From: Prorocentrum cordatum
Taxonomy: Eukaryota > Sar > Dinophyceae > Prorocentrales > Prorocentraceae
NCBI GenBank assembly: GCA_963575745.1
Contig: CAUYUJ010014002.1
Span: forward strand, 701,290-765,289
DNA: 64,000 bases
Direction: 5' to 3'
Part shown: piece after piece, positions 22,840 to 32,935 of the stretch
How the letters are laid out: each line of letters opens with the position of its first letter
Position numbering within the stretch: position 1 is the stretch's first letter
The notes under the pieces: generated by a model
The model's database searches: none
What the model saw: only the letters and a program-made list of their open reading frames with translations
Told to the model about the DNA's origin: nothing
Translations under genes and position numbers: made by a program

Positions 22840-24095
22840 CGAATGCGTTGGCAGAAGACTATACATGCAGGGGGCCCACTGCTGTTTAGGCCTTCCTCTG
22901 CGTCGCTGGTGCGCCCATCTTTTGGGCTGGTCGGCGCCAGGCTGGCAATGTAAAAGTCTAAGAGGTTCGTCTACAGGCAACGCTGCGATTTTCTTGTACA
23001 GCTCCATTTGGCGCCAGCGAATTGTGGAGCTCAGTGGGTGTTCCCCCGCTCGCTCAAGAACCGTTGTATTAGACATTCGAGAAACATATGCGCTTGGAAT
23101 TCTGAGAACTCGTCTTAAACATTGCGTGGGGAAGCTGTCTAAACGGTCTTTGTCTGCCTTCAGCAGCCAAAGCGCTTCCAAAGCATACAGCAATGCTGGC
23201 AAAACGATCGTTTTATACAATTGTATGTTTCTGGCGCGGCTGATTTTGGCGTGTGAGCAACACTTGCACAATTTCTGAAAGTCGGATTTGGCTTCACCGA
23301 TTCACCTGGTCACTTCCGGCTTTGCGATGCAGTTGACGATCAACAGGCCACCAAGATACACTGCTTGCTCCACCGCAGCCAGTGGGGTACCATTCGGGGG
23401 GGAAACCACGCCATCATTGTGCACGCTCATACATACAGTCTTGCCCCAATTCAGTTCCAGACCGTACCTCTTGCCTTCGTCGATCACACTGTCGAGTAAC
23501 GTTTGCAATTTCCCGGAATCGCTGCTCACAGGCGTCACAAGCATGGTATCGTCTGCGTAACGGAGGTCACGGCATATCAAGTATTCTGGTTCCTGGATGT
23601 CAGCGTGGAAGCCGCCCATGCGTTTGTCAACGTCGAAAAAAACATTACGTTCTGCACGACAACGAACCGGTAAGGCGAAAGAGGACAGCCTTGGGCAATT
23701 CTTGCTGCTTGTTTCCGCAGGCTTGAGTTCCCAGCTTGGTCTTCCAGTATGAAATGTCTACATGGAAAAATCGCCGCCTCCATGTCCAGCATATCCACAT
23801 GTAGGCCAAATCTACGAATCGCGTCCAAATGTGCATCATGTTTTACCCAGTCAAGCGCCTCGGACCAGTCCAACAATACTGCAATCAAACTTGGTTCTCG
23901 CGCTGTTTGCGCTGCTTCGAACATCCGCCGGGCGATGCTGATGGCCTGGGCCGTGCCTCTGCCGGGGCGGAATCCGAACTGGTTGGATCGTATTCTTTTC
24001 TCGGCGCCTCCATGTTGAATGAGTTTTTGCATCATCCAAGCAAGGATCTCATACCCAGGTGTTAATAGAGGTATCGGCCTGTAGTTGGGGCGAGA
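22840..24095 (-). pseudogene. LINE reverse transcriptase relic, 5'-truncated
   Basis: Read on the minus strand from about 24095. NYRPI opens an RT domain, then NQFGFRPGRGTAQA (RT block 2), LLDWSEALDWV (first catalytic Asp) and QGCPLSP (block 4). After a frameshift near 23600 comes LRYADDTML, the catalytic YADD. In the same frame, past one TGA near 23300, comes YKTIVLPALLYALEALW...CLRRVLRIP, the C-terminal region common to non-LTR elements. Endonuclease is missing, so the copy is 5'-truncated as usual for target-primed retrotransposition. At least one frameshift and one stop make it non-functional. It belongs to a different lineage or a different part of the element from the ORF1-like fragments at 0.9 and 28.7 kb; linkage cannot be judged. 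Confidence 0.85.
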
Positions 24096-24401
24096 GTGGA
24101 TTGCAGGGGGGGCTGCAGAGTGGGGCGGGAAATTGGGATCGCACGGTTTTGGGGCTCGGATCGTTCTCCGAGGACGGGGTCGGGGCCATTCTTGGTAGCC
24201 CCCGGCAGGCGGACACGGGCGCCAAGGGCTTCACGGAGGACCAGCGGCGCGCAGAAAGCGGGAGTTTTGAAGAGGGGGATCTCCTCTCTCCCCCTGCAGG
24301 AGGCATCAGGGGCAACGTCAGTTGGGAATCGGCTCAGGGGGGGGATGCATCGACCCCCGCTCGCCCATCCATCGCCGATTGGGGCCTGCTAGCCCACCCC
24401 G

Positions 24402-24575
24402 ATCGGGCGAAGAGAACTATGCACATGCACCGATCCTGGCAAGGCCCATCCTTGACCCAGGATCGGTGCATATGCCTTCCTGGCCAAGGTGGGAGGGCGT
24501 ATGCACCGATCCTGGGCTCAGGATGGGCCTGGCCAGAATCGGTGTATGTGCATAGTTCTTTTTCCTCTACCCGAG
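24402..24575. mobile_element. Fold-back element, copy 1
   Basis: About 174 bp that is nearly one long palindrome: GAACTATGCACATGCACCGA on the left and TCGGTGTATGTGCATAGTTC on the right, with complementarity continuing to a short central loop. A close second copy is at 26305-26477. No coding capacity and no clear target duplication. Confidence 0.8.
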
Positions 24576-24654
24576 GGGGAGCGCTCCCGCCGCCCCCCGC
24601 CACCACAAGGGGCATCCCGTCTCTCGGGATGACTCGTCGGGTAAGGAGAAGCGA

Positions 24655-24750
24655 CTCCACCACCACCACCACCACCGCCATCACCACCACCACCGCCACC
24701 ACCACCACCACCACCACCACCACCACCAGCACTACCACCACCACCAGGGG
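24655..24750 (+). repeat. (CAC)n microsatellite
   Basis: Trinucleotide CAC/ACC run with few interruptions. Confidence 0.9.
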
Positions 24751-25121
24751 GGCCCACCTCCAGCGAGGAGGTCCACGATGTCTCCTTCCCGAGCTAGGGG
24801 GACGTCTCGAGCGAGAGGGGGGGACCACACCACCAGGTGGACCCCACCGGGATCCTCCCGCTAGTGGTCTGGACCCCACCCCCCTTGGCTCCTCCCGCTG
24901 GTGGTCCCTGGTGGTGCTGGTGCCGCTTTTCCTTGCTCCTCCTTGAGAACCGGCGGCTCGAGCAACTGGGGGCAGCCGTTTTGCTCCCAGTTGCCGAGAG
25001 GGGAAAGTTGCATGCTATGCGCAGAAGCCTTCGGAGTTCCGCGCAGGTCTGTTGAATCTCTGCGCTGGGCCGCCGCCCCCGGGAAGGGCACCCCGCCCCT
25101 CGGAGGCTCTCCTTCGCCTGG

Positions 25122-25272
25122 CATCGCTCGGACATGTGCCTTGTTTCTCGGCGAGAGCCATCGAGCAAAAAAAAAAAAACAAGCAAAAAAACTGACCATC
25201 CCGGACCATCGAGCAAAAAAAAAAACACGCACGAAACCGAAAAATGCACAGGGAAGGGACGTCCGAGCGATG
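25122..25272. mobile_element. MITE-like element, copy 1 (CATCGCTCGGAC termini)
   Basis: Ends CATCGCTCGGACATGT and ACGTCCGAGCGATG are inverted repeats. The interior has two A-rich runs and an ACGCACGAAACCGA segment shared with the copy at 28423-28545. Confidence 0.7.
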
Positions 25273-25379
25273 GCAAGTGATTCAGGGGCACCCGTCGGGG
25301 GGCATCGGCTCTCAGGTGGAGCCGCACCGATCCCCAACCGTCCGTTCATCGCTGATCGGGGCCTGATAGCTCGCATTAA

Positions 25380-25571
25380 GTCGGGCCTGTCCCCCTACAG
25401 GGGGCTTGTCGACGAAAAATAAAACATACCCCCAAAATAGTGAAAAAATAAAAAAAACAAAAAAAAATAGTCAGGGGATTATTTTGGGGGTATTTTTTGA
25501 CCTTTCTGGAGCATTCTTGGGGTATGTTTTATTTTTCGTCGAAAATCCCCCTGTAGGGGGACAGGCCCGAC
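25380..25571. mobile_element. MITE with approximately 53-bp terminal inverted repeats
   Basis: 192 bp from GTCGGGCCTGTCCCC to GGGGACAGGCCCGAC. The two arms match over about 53 bp with two differences and themselves contain the small palindrome CCCCCTACAGGGGG. AT-rich centre. Flanks are ATTAA and ATAAA, so a TAA-type duplication is possible but not clean. Confidence 0.8.
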
Positions 25572-26049
25572 ATAAACCTCGCACCGTCGAGCACTGCTCG
25601 GATTCAGCGATCGGGAGCCTATCGCCAGCCCACTGGCGATGCATCGTCGATTCCAGGTCAATGTCTCCCCCCTGAGCCCGCCCCCCGCCTGACGTTGCCC
25701 CTCATTCCTGCCCCGACGACCGGCGGCTCGAACGAATCAGGACGCCGTGCTGTTGCAAGTTTAGGGCTTCGGAGGCTGCCGGAAGAAGGCACAAGCTGCA
25801 CAATCATTATCGCAGAAGACAGGAACTCCACAAACATGATCTTCTGGCGCTCCGCGCGGAGCGCCAAAAGCTTCTGTTTATGGCGGTTCTTCCCTCTTCT
25901 ACATGCAGTGCCGCTTTCAGTACATGCTCCGCGTGCGGATCATGTGTTGACCATGCAGGGATTCAGTATTGACAACAACGATGAGTTCATGCATACATTG
26001 ATTCACAAATTAGTCATGAATTATAAAATCCGATGTTTTTTGTTGTTTG
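25572..26049 (+). other. Unassigned stretch ending at a poly(A) run
   Basis: No recognised gene. The part nearest the poly(A) tract (25920-26049) is AT-richer than its surroundings and could be the 3' UTR of a retroposed transcript; there is no domain to test this. Confidence 0.3.

Positions 26050-26080
<31 letters not shown>
26050..26080 (+). repeat. Poly(A) tract
   Basis: About 31 uninterrupted A. Compatible with the tail of a retroposed RNA on the plus strand. Confidence 0.8.
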
Positions 26081-26082
<2 letters not shown>

Positions 26083-26304
26083 GAATCCTGTGTATTAAAA
26101 ACTGCCCTGCATAGTCGCTCGGAGCTCCGCGCGGGTTCCCGGCTCTGCGCCGGGGCCTCTCCAGCTTGGCGCCTCTCTGGCGCCAAGCCGGGCGCGCGTC
26201 TTCGCGCGCCCATGGAGGAGCGGGACCCCCCGCGCCGCTGCCAACACGTTGCCGCGCGGGGCTCTCCTAGGGGGCCACACGCGAACCCCACCCCGCCCCC
26301 CTCA

Positions 26305-26477
26305 TCGGGCGAAGAGAACTATGCACATGCACCGATCCTGGCAAGGCCCATTTTTGACCCAGGATCGGTGCATATGCCTTCCTGGCCAAGGTAGGAGGGC
26401 GTATGCACCGATCCTGGGCTCAGGATGGGCCTGGCCAGAATCGGTGCATGTGCATAGTTCTTTTCCCTCTACCCTCT
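26305..26477. mobile_element. Fold-back element, copy 2
   Basis: Same palindrome as 24402-24575, differing by only a few substitutions and one indel. Confidence 0.8.
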
Positions 26478-26484
26478 GAAATCC

Positions 26485-27060
26485 TGGGGGGGAGGGGTAG
26501 GTTTCGCGTGTGGCCCCCTAGGGGCCCCGCGCGAAAAAACAGTTTTTGGCAGCGGCGCGGGGGATCCCGCTCCAGGGATCGTAGTCCGTCGCCGCCGTTT
26601 GCCCCTCTGGAAAGGCCGCCGGTTGTGCTCCCCTCTCTGTTTGGGGCTCTGGGCGGCTGGTCTCGGGCCCAGGACAGTCCACGAAAACTGTGCCCCATGC
26701 CCGCGGAGTCCCCGACGTCATGGTTCTCAGCGGGTATCGCGCGCTCGAGGGCGGCTAAACTCCGGGGCCGGCAGGAAGAAGAGGTACTGGGCACTCCGAG
26801 TCATGATGTGGTCTGGCGCAGCCTCCTGGTGGGGCAAACCGTACTGGTAGGACTGGTGGAGTGGGAAGGGTACGATCCCTGAAGAGTAACTGTGTACTCC
26901 GAAGGCTGGCGCAGTGTTGGCGGCCTTTCTAGAGGGGCAAACGGCGGTGACGGACTACGATCCCTGGAGCGGGATCCCCCGCGCCGCTGCCAAACGTTTT
27001 TTCCGCGCGGGGCTCCTAGGGGGCCACACGCGAACCCTACCCCTCCCCCCCACGATTTCT
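26485..27060. repeat. Large inverted repeat (arms 26485-26612 and 26930-27060)
   Basis: The right arm is the reverse complement of the left: CGCGTGTGGCCCCCTAG...GGATCGTAGTCCGTC against GACGGACTACGATCC...CTAGGGGGCCACACGCG. A shorter direct relative lies at 26212-26290 and another end at 27070-27095. Confidence 0.75.
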
Positions 27061-27265
27061 GACGGGGGGTGGGTGGGGTTCGCGTGTGGCCCCCTAGCTC
27101 CGGCAGTGTGTGTGTGTGTGTGTGTGTCTGCATGGCTGTGCTCCCCTCTCTCTGTTTGGGGCTCTGGGAGGCGGTCTTGGGCCCAGGACAGGCAACAAAA
27201 ATTGTGCTCCATGCCAGCGGAGTCCCCGACGTCATGGTTCTCATCGGATCGCGCGCTCGAGGGCG
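26627..27265 (+). repeat. 130-bp direct repeat pair
   Basis: 26627-26755 and 27136-27265 share TGTGCTCCCCTCTCTGTTTG through GATCGCGCGCTCGAGGGCGG, about 85% identical by eye. A (TG)n run precedes the second copy. Confidence 0.75.
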
Positions 27266-28410
27266 GAGTGTCCTACTCGGTCTGGCGCGGCCTCCCTGGA
27301 GCGACAACCGGCACTGGTGGGGCTGGAGTGGGACGGGCACGAGCTCTGATAAATAGCCGGGTGTCCGCATAGCTGGCGCGGTCTGGGATGCTGGAGGAGG
27401 ACGGGTGGGACTATGCGGAGTGCGGAGTTGTGTGCAATCTGGAACTCGTGCACTGCGATTGTTGGTGGAGGAAGGGGGTCGGAGAAGGAGGATCAGGAGG
27501 AGGAGAAGGTGGGAAAGAAGAATTAGCGGGGAGAGTTCTGGGAGAACCCCTTCAGGGTGCTGGGTCTAGCAGGGTGCCCCGATGGCTGGCGCGGTCTGTC
27601 TCGGCCTAACCTTGAGCGGCAAACGGCACTGGCGGGGCTTGTTGAGCTGGAAGGGCTCGGCCCTAGATAAATAGCACTGTGCTCCATTGGCTGGAGCGGT
27701 CTGGCGCGGCCCCCCTGGAGGGGCGAACATTGTTGCGACAGCTTGAGTGGGAAAGGCGCGTTCCATGATAATCAAGAGGATGATCCACTGGCTGGCTCGG
27801 TATGGCCAGGCCTGCTTGGATGCTCAAGCGGTATTGATGGGACTGGTGGAGTGGGGAAGGCGCAATGTTTGATAGATTACCAGGTGCTCCGATGGCTGGC
27901 GAGCTCTGGCGAGCTCTGGCATGGCCTAACTTAGAGGGGCAAGCGGCATAGGTGGGACTGGCGGAGTGGGGAGGGCACGATCCTGATAAATACCAGGATC
28001 CGACAGCTGGTGCGGTCTGGTGCGGTCTCCTTGCAAGGTCAAACTGTATTGATAGACTAATAGACTGGGCACGACGCGACGCCTGCTAAATAACACGTGT
28101 GTTTCTATGGCTGGCGCGGTCTATCGCAGCTTCCGTGGATGGGCAACCGCCACTGGTGGGACTGGTGCGCTACCTTCGATGAGTAACTTGGTATTCTGAT
28201 TGCTTGGCGCGGATTTGTGCGGCTTCCCGTGGTGGTTAACCAGCACAGTCTGGAGCGATGCTTGCCACGGTCTAACGCGGCCTCCCTGGAGGGAGTAAAC
28301 AGCACTTGAGGTTCTGGTGGGCCGGGAAGGGCAGACTCTCTGATACATCAGTCGGTCTGCGACTGCAGCTGGTGTCTGGCGCGGACCCCCTGGAGCGGCA
28401 AACAGTCCTC
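26811..28410 (+). repeat. Degenerate satellite, approximately 100-115-bp unit
   Basis: About a dozen diverged units with the core order GGCTGGCGCGGTCTGG, then CCCTGGAGGGGCAAACGGCA, then GGGACTGGTGGAGTGGGAAG, then CCTGATAAATA. Some units are partly deleted, and the inverted repeat and direct-repeat pair are embedded in the left part. Confidence 0.75.
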
Positions 28411-28422
28411 GCTTGATCTTGG

Positions 28423-28545
28423 CATCGCTCGTACGTGTGCATTTTTTCTTCGGCGAGGACCATCGAGGAGCATCCTTGACCATTTGGCGAGAAAACCACG
28501 CACGAAACCGACAAAAAAACACATGGAATGGACGTCCGAGCGATG
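28423..28545. mobile_element. MITE-like element, copy 2 (CATCGCTCG termini)
   Basis: Inverted ends CATCGCTCGTACGTGTGC and GACGTCCGAGCGATG; interior ACCACGCACGAAACCGACAA shared with copy 1 at 25122. Confidence 0.7.
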
Positions 28546-28685
28546 GCGAGTGGTCGGGTGGAAAGTCCAAGCAGCGGGAGGCGCGCACGGGAGGGGAATC
28601 GGAGTGGGCTGGGCGCCGTGGAGACGCCGCGGAGTGTGCAGACGCACGCATGAGACTGGGGCGGCCGAGATGGGCCACCCACCTC

Positions 28686-28740
28686 AACACTAGGCTCCTC
28701 CTTCTCCTCCTCCTCCTCCTCCTCCTCCTCCTCCTCCTCC
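28686..28740 (+). repeat. (TCC)n microsatellite
   Basis: Pyrimidine-rich tract directly upstream of the SL copy. Confidence 0.9.
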
Positions 28741-28762
28741 TCCGTAGCCATTCTGGCTCAAG
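28741..28762 (+). other. Genomic spliced-leader copy, full length
   Basis: All 22 positions of the dinoflagellate SL are present, including the variable first base (T), with one change: GTAGCCATTCTGGCTCAAG has C at SL position 13 where the canonical SL has T. An ATG follows immediately at 28763. Confidence 0.9.
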
Positions 28763-30530
28763 ATGCAGGTTTCCCCAGGGAACCAAGCGGATACCGCTAG
28801 TCCGCGGCTGGCAAGACTTCTTGAAGTCTGGCATCATCTCTGGTCCACCTCGCCAGTGCTCGGGTCGGTGGGTAAACGGAGGCCTTTCCGGTTCCTGTCG
28901 GCCCGATCGCTCCCAGCTTCGAAGCCAAGGGCCCTGCGCGGGATGGCGCGCATGTGGGCGATGGCTGTGCTGCTGGCGCTGCTGGCCGTGCACCCTCCTC
29001 GGGCGGTTCCTCCTCGTCTTCCCGCGAGAAATCCAGGAGAGGGGAGCGGCGCCGCCGCAGGCGCAGCGGGCGCCTGTCCCGCGACCGTGCACGAGATGTG
29101 GAGGCTGAACGTGAGGAAGCCAAGAGGGCGGCATTCGCTGCGCTCAAGGCCGAGGAGGCGGCCTTTCTGGAGGCGGAGGCTGCCTGCCCCACGCTCCCCT
29201 CGCAGCCTGCTGCGGCCCCGCACGACCCGTGGGCGGCTGCTGCTGCTGGCCTCGGTGCTGCCCCTGCGGGACCTGGAGCACAGCGGGCGGCCCCCTGCTC
29301 ACCTGTTGGAGGCATGGCCACACCCGTCCTGGGGGAGGACCCTGCTGGGCTGGACGGCGCGCCGCCCGAGACCGCGGCTGCCATCGCCCACCCACCTGCG
29401 GGAGTCGCTCTTCGCCGAGGTGCGCTCTAGCCAGGAGCGCCTCCTGCAGAACATGGACAAGAGCCTGGGCGGCATTCAGCGGGCGCTGGAGCGCCGCACG
29501 GCGCTCCTTGAGAGCAGGCAGGGGAAGGTCGAGCGCATTCAGCAGCAGCAGGAGGAGGACATCAAGAGGCTCGAGGATGAGATGCGGAGGCGCCAGAAGG
29601 AGACGGACAAAACCATGGCGAAGCACTCTGCTGACCTGGCGCAGCTGCAGCGAGAGCTCGGCGTGGTCGCTGCAGGCGTGCCCCCCCCCCACCTGAGACG
29701 GGGCCTGCTTGGAGCCGTGCGATCGACCGCGCGGTCATGGTCGTCACATGCAAGACCCCGCTCATGCGTGCGGCGGTGGAGCGTGCCATGGCGCCCGTGC
29801 TGGGGGATGCGCAGCTCACGGAGGTCTCGAAGGTTGAGGGCGACGACTTGGGCCAGCGCTTCGTGGTCAGGATGGAGGGCGAACTGGGCCTGGCAGAGCG
29901 CAGGGTGCGCAAGTTGGTGGCAACGCTTCGCGGCGGAGGCCCTGGCGGCACCTGGCGCCAAGTTGCGGCCACGACTCCGACTGGCCACACTACGCCGCCG
30001 TCCCTCAGCAAGGACAAGAACTCGCGCCAGGTGTCCTATGAGATTACGCTCAAGAAGATGCGACGTGCGCTTGAGGAGGGTCTCTCGAAGCGCATCTTCG
30101 TCGATCCTGTTGGTCCTGACCAGATGGAAGGCACCTTCTCCATGGCTTGGCAGCCCCTGGTCAAGATCGCGATCGAGGGCCCAGGTTCCCCACCGGTTGT
30201 CCAGTGGAACGCTGCCGTCCTTCGCCGACACCAACTTCCTCGTGAGCAGCTGGAGCAGATGGTGGCGCCCGTCCTGGCCCCGTCGACGGCGGAGTGGTGC
30301 CTTTGACAAGGCTGCGGCCCGCTGGGGTCGACGGCGGAGGGATGAGGGCGCCGCTGAGCTTGGGGGATGGCCTAGTCGAGTCGAAGATGGTGGTGCTGTG
30401 GGAGCTGGTCTTGGGCGCGGGCATGATGATCCTGTCGGTCCACGTGCTGCTGCGGCTGACTTCGCGCCCACCTCTGCCACGTGGAACGCTAGGGCGCTGT
30501 GCCACTTCAATTGTAATGCTGCTCCAAGGC
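28763..30530 (+). pseudogene. SL-tagged LINE ORF1 and start of endonuclease (fragment)
   Basis: The frame opens with ATG directly after the SL but the recognisable protein moves between frames. 28954-29400 encodes a Ser/Arg-rich and Glu-rich region. 29395-29690 encodes a coiled coil (RESLFAEVRSSQERLLQNMD onward). A C9 run at 29681-29690 marks a shift into 29737-30306, a globular domain with RFVVRMEGELGLAERRVRKL and SYEITLKKMRRALEEG that I take for the ORF1 RNA-binding region. Another shift precedes ATWNARALC (about 30478-30505), which looks like the first strand of an AP-type endonuclease. The element stops there and is followed by AAAAAAGTTCC repeats. RT is absent. Assignment to a LINE is inference from architecture. 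Confidence 0.55.
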
Positions 30531-30539
30531 AAACTCGGC

Positions 30540-30640
30540 CCTCGGGGAAAAAAGTTCCAAGTTCAAAAAAAGTTCCGTTAAAGTTCAAAAAAAGTTCCGT
30601 TTAAGTTCAAAAAAAAGTTCCGTTTAAGTTTATTTTTTGA
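30540..30640 (+). repeat. 24-bp tandem repeat
   Basis: Three to four copies of AAAAAAAGTTCCGTTTAAG with TTC, at the junction between the LINE fragment and the AT-rich island. Confidence 0.8.
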
Positions 30641-30644
30641 TTTA

Positions 30645-31260
30645 TTTCAATGGAATGGTAACGAAATCATATGAATTCATATGAAAAAAGCTATTATAAT
30701 TGTTTATTTTATTTCATTTTCATTAAAAATTGAAAGATTTTGAATTCATGCTTTTCAATTTTAATGTTAAAATGATACGATTTTGCTGTTTTTCCCATAC
30801 AGGCTCTATTGAATGATATTTTATTTTTTAATGGAATGGTAACGAAATCATATGAATTCATATGAAAAAATGATTAAAATTGTCTATTGTATTGCATTTT
30901 TCAATCAAAATTGAAATATATGAAAATGCATGTTTTTCAATTTTAATATTAAAATGCAACATTTTTTGTGTTTTTCGTACAAAATTTATTGTAGTTTATC
31001 TGCATTATTAATGTGATGGTAACGATATTATATGAATTCACATGAAAAAAAATATTAGAATACGCTATTTTATTGCATTTTTTCTTTCAAAATTGAAATA
31101 TGTTTAATTCATGTTCTTCAATTTTAATATTTAAAAGATATAAGTTTGCTGTTTTTCGTAACAGAATGTATTGAATGTTTTTCTTAATTTAATGGGATGG
31201 TATCGAAATTCTATGAATTCATATGAAAAGTTGTTGTTTGAATTATTTGGTTTTTAAATG
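30645..31260 (+). repeat. 181-bp AT-rich satellite
   Basis: The segment around TGGAATGGTAACGAAATCAT recurs at 30651, 30832, 31012 and 31193, spacings of 181, 180 and 181 bp. Each unit also carries CATATGAATTCATATGAAA and TTTTCAATTTTAAT. Three full copies and one partial, moderately diverged. Confidence 0.88.
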
Positions 31261-32270
31261 AAAGTGGTTTATTTTTTACTTTTAATATGTAAATGATATC
31301 ATCGTGTTGTTTTCATTCGAAACTAATTGGATATTTACAATTCGTTACATTTATTGAAATTACGCTTTTATTCCTCATTGAAATTGTGTGTATTTGAATT
31401 TTCAGTGGAAACGAGACCGCACAACATCATATTTTAAATGCACGCCGCATGTTATTATAATTCGCTGGTTCGAACATTTGGGAAATTGTTTTCTTTAGTT
31501 GCACATTATGTGCTATCATACATCGCACAATTGATGTGTCATTAGTAATCATTAGTACAGCCAAGACAAGCATGAATAACGCCAGACAGCCTTGTATTCC
31601 CAATATTTTTTGATGGGTGATATAGAATATCACAAAACCATCCAACAAGAGTATACATGCATTAATTTGTTTGAGCGTCGTACTCATGGGAGTTTGCCAC
31701 ATTGGTATGGAAGCAGCGGAAGTTTCATGTTTGTTTTGAGCATATCATCGCGAATGTCACCACGATGTGCTGCGGAAACACACATATCTACATGAAAGAA
31801 AACCCATACCCGCATGCATTCTATTTTCCCCTACATACACATTGTGTGCATCCGGAATGTGCATCCGGAATTGTTTTGGAAAGCGTTAATTTAAGTTCGC
31901 AAATACACATCAATAATTTGCTGGATGCGCAGAATGTCCACGCAACCATGTAGTTCCATTCATGGGATACCATTCACTCACGAGTGACAACTATCCTCAA
32001 TTATCCTGTCTATTGCAGGAATGTGTGTACACAAATATGAGGAACGCAGGGCTCTTGCTAAACATGCATGTATCTATATATATACATATATATATGGGTT
32101 GATATGTACATATACGCATAGTTGAGCGGCAGCGTTGCGCTCAAGCACGATATGGCAGCAGAGCCACCTGCATTCATGTGAACATACATCACATGATTGA
32201 AAAATTGCAAACGCAACCGCAGGACATCGCAACGAAAGTCCTGCTGGAGCACGTGGCAGGCCCCGAAAAA
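31261..32270. other. AT-rich island without genes
   Basis: Strongly AT-rich relative to the rest of the window, with short TATATA runs near 32070-32110. No ORF longer than about 90 codons and none with a recognisable domain. Confidence 0.55.
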
Positions 32271-32699
32271 CACGCGGAAAACCTTGGGACAAACGTTTGT
32301 TTGGGGTCTTGGCCCCCAGTACCCAGTCAGTCAGGACGGAGAGCCCCACAGGACCTGAGGATATTCCAACTCGTGCCTCGGGGCACGGTGGCGGATACAT
32401 GGTGGTTTCGAGAGCGCGAGCACGTTCTGCTCTCGAGCGCGTTATGGTTTAGAATGGGGTGTTACGATGTTCTAGCCTTTTTTCTCTCCCGTGCAAGATC
32501 TGGCCTCGGCGACGCATTGTTCCCAATTCTCCTGTGTGTGGTGGTCGTTGTTGTGAGTTCGCCGCGCGGTGCCCGCCCTTCTCACCTCCTCCCGCCCCCC
32601 CCCATCCTCCTCCTCCCCTCCTCTCCTCGTCCCTTCTAAGCTTGATCCTCCTCGGCCCTCCTCCCATCGCGCCGCTCCTGCTTCTTCTGTCGCGCTCCT
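32271..32699. other. No gene recognised
   Basis: GC-rich sequence with a GGCACGGTGGCGGAT motif at 32384-32398, identical to the 3' ends of two intron-type elements, but without a partner end or a coding exon. Confidence 0.4.
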
Positions 32700-32935
32700 T
32701 TTGGCACGCCCCTCGCGCGACTCCTGCCTCCTGGCGGAGCTCCACCTATAGCTCCACTGGGCATGCTCGTACGGCGTCCCCGCGCCCACTCCGGCACACC
32801 CGCCGCACGCTGCGAGGCCGACGAGGAGAGCTCGACCCATGGCCCATGGCCTCCGAGGGTGTGTTCGCATGGCCTCCCTGCGCCCACTCCGGCGCACCCC
32901 TCGCTCGCTTCGTGGCGCGCCGTGAGCTCAGCCTA

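Noticed and set aside
32384-32398. GGCACGGTGGCGGAT as the right end of a third family 1 element
   Set aside because: The sequence is identical but no left end and no downstream exon were found.
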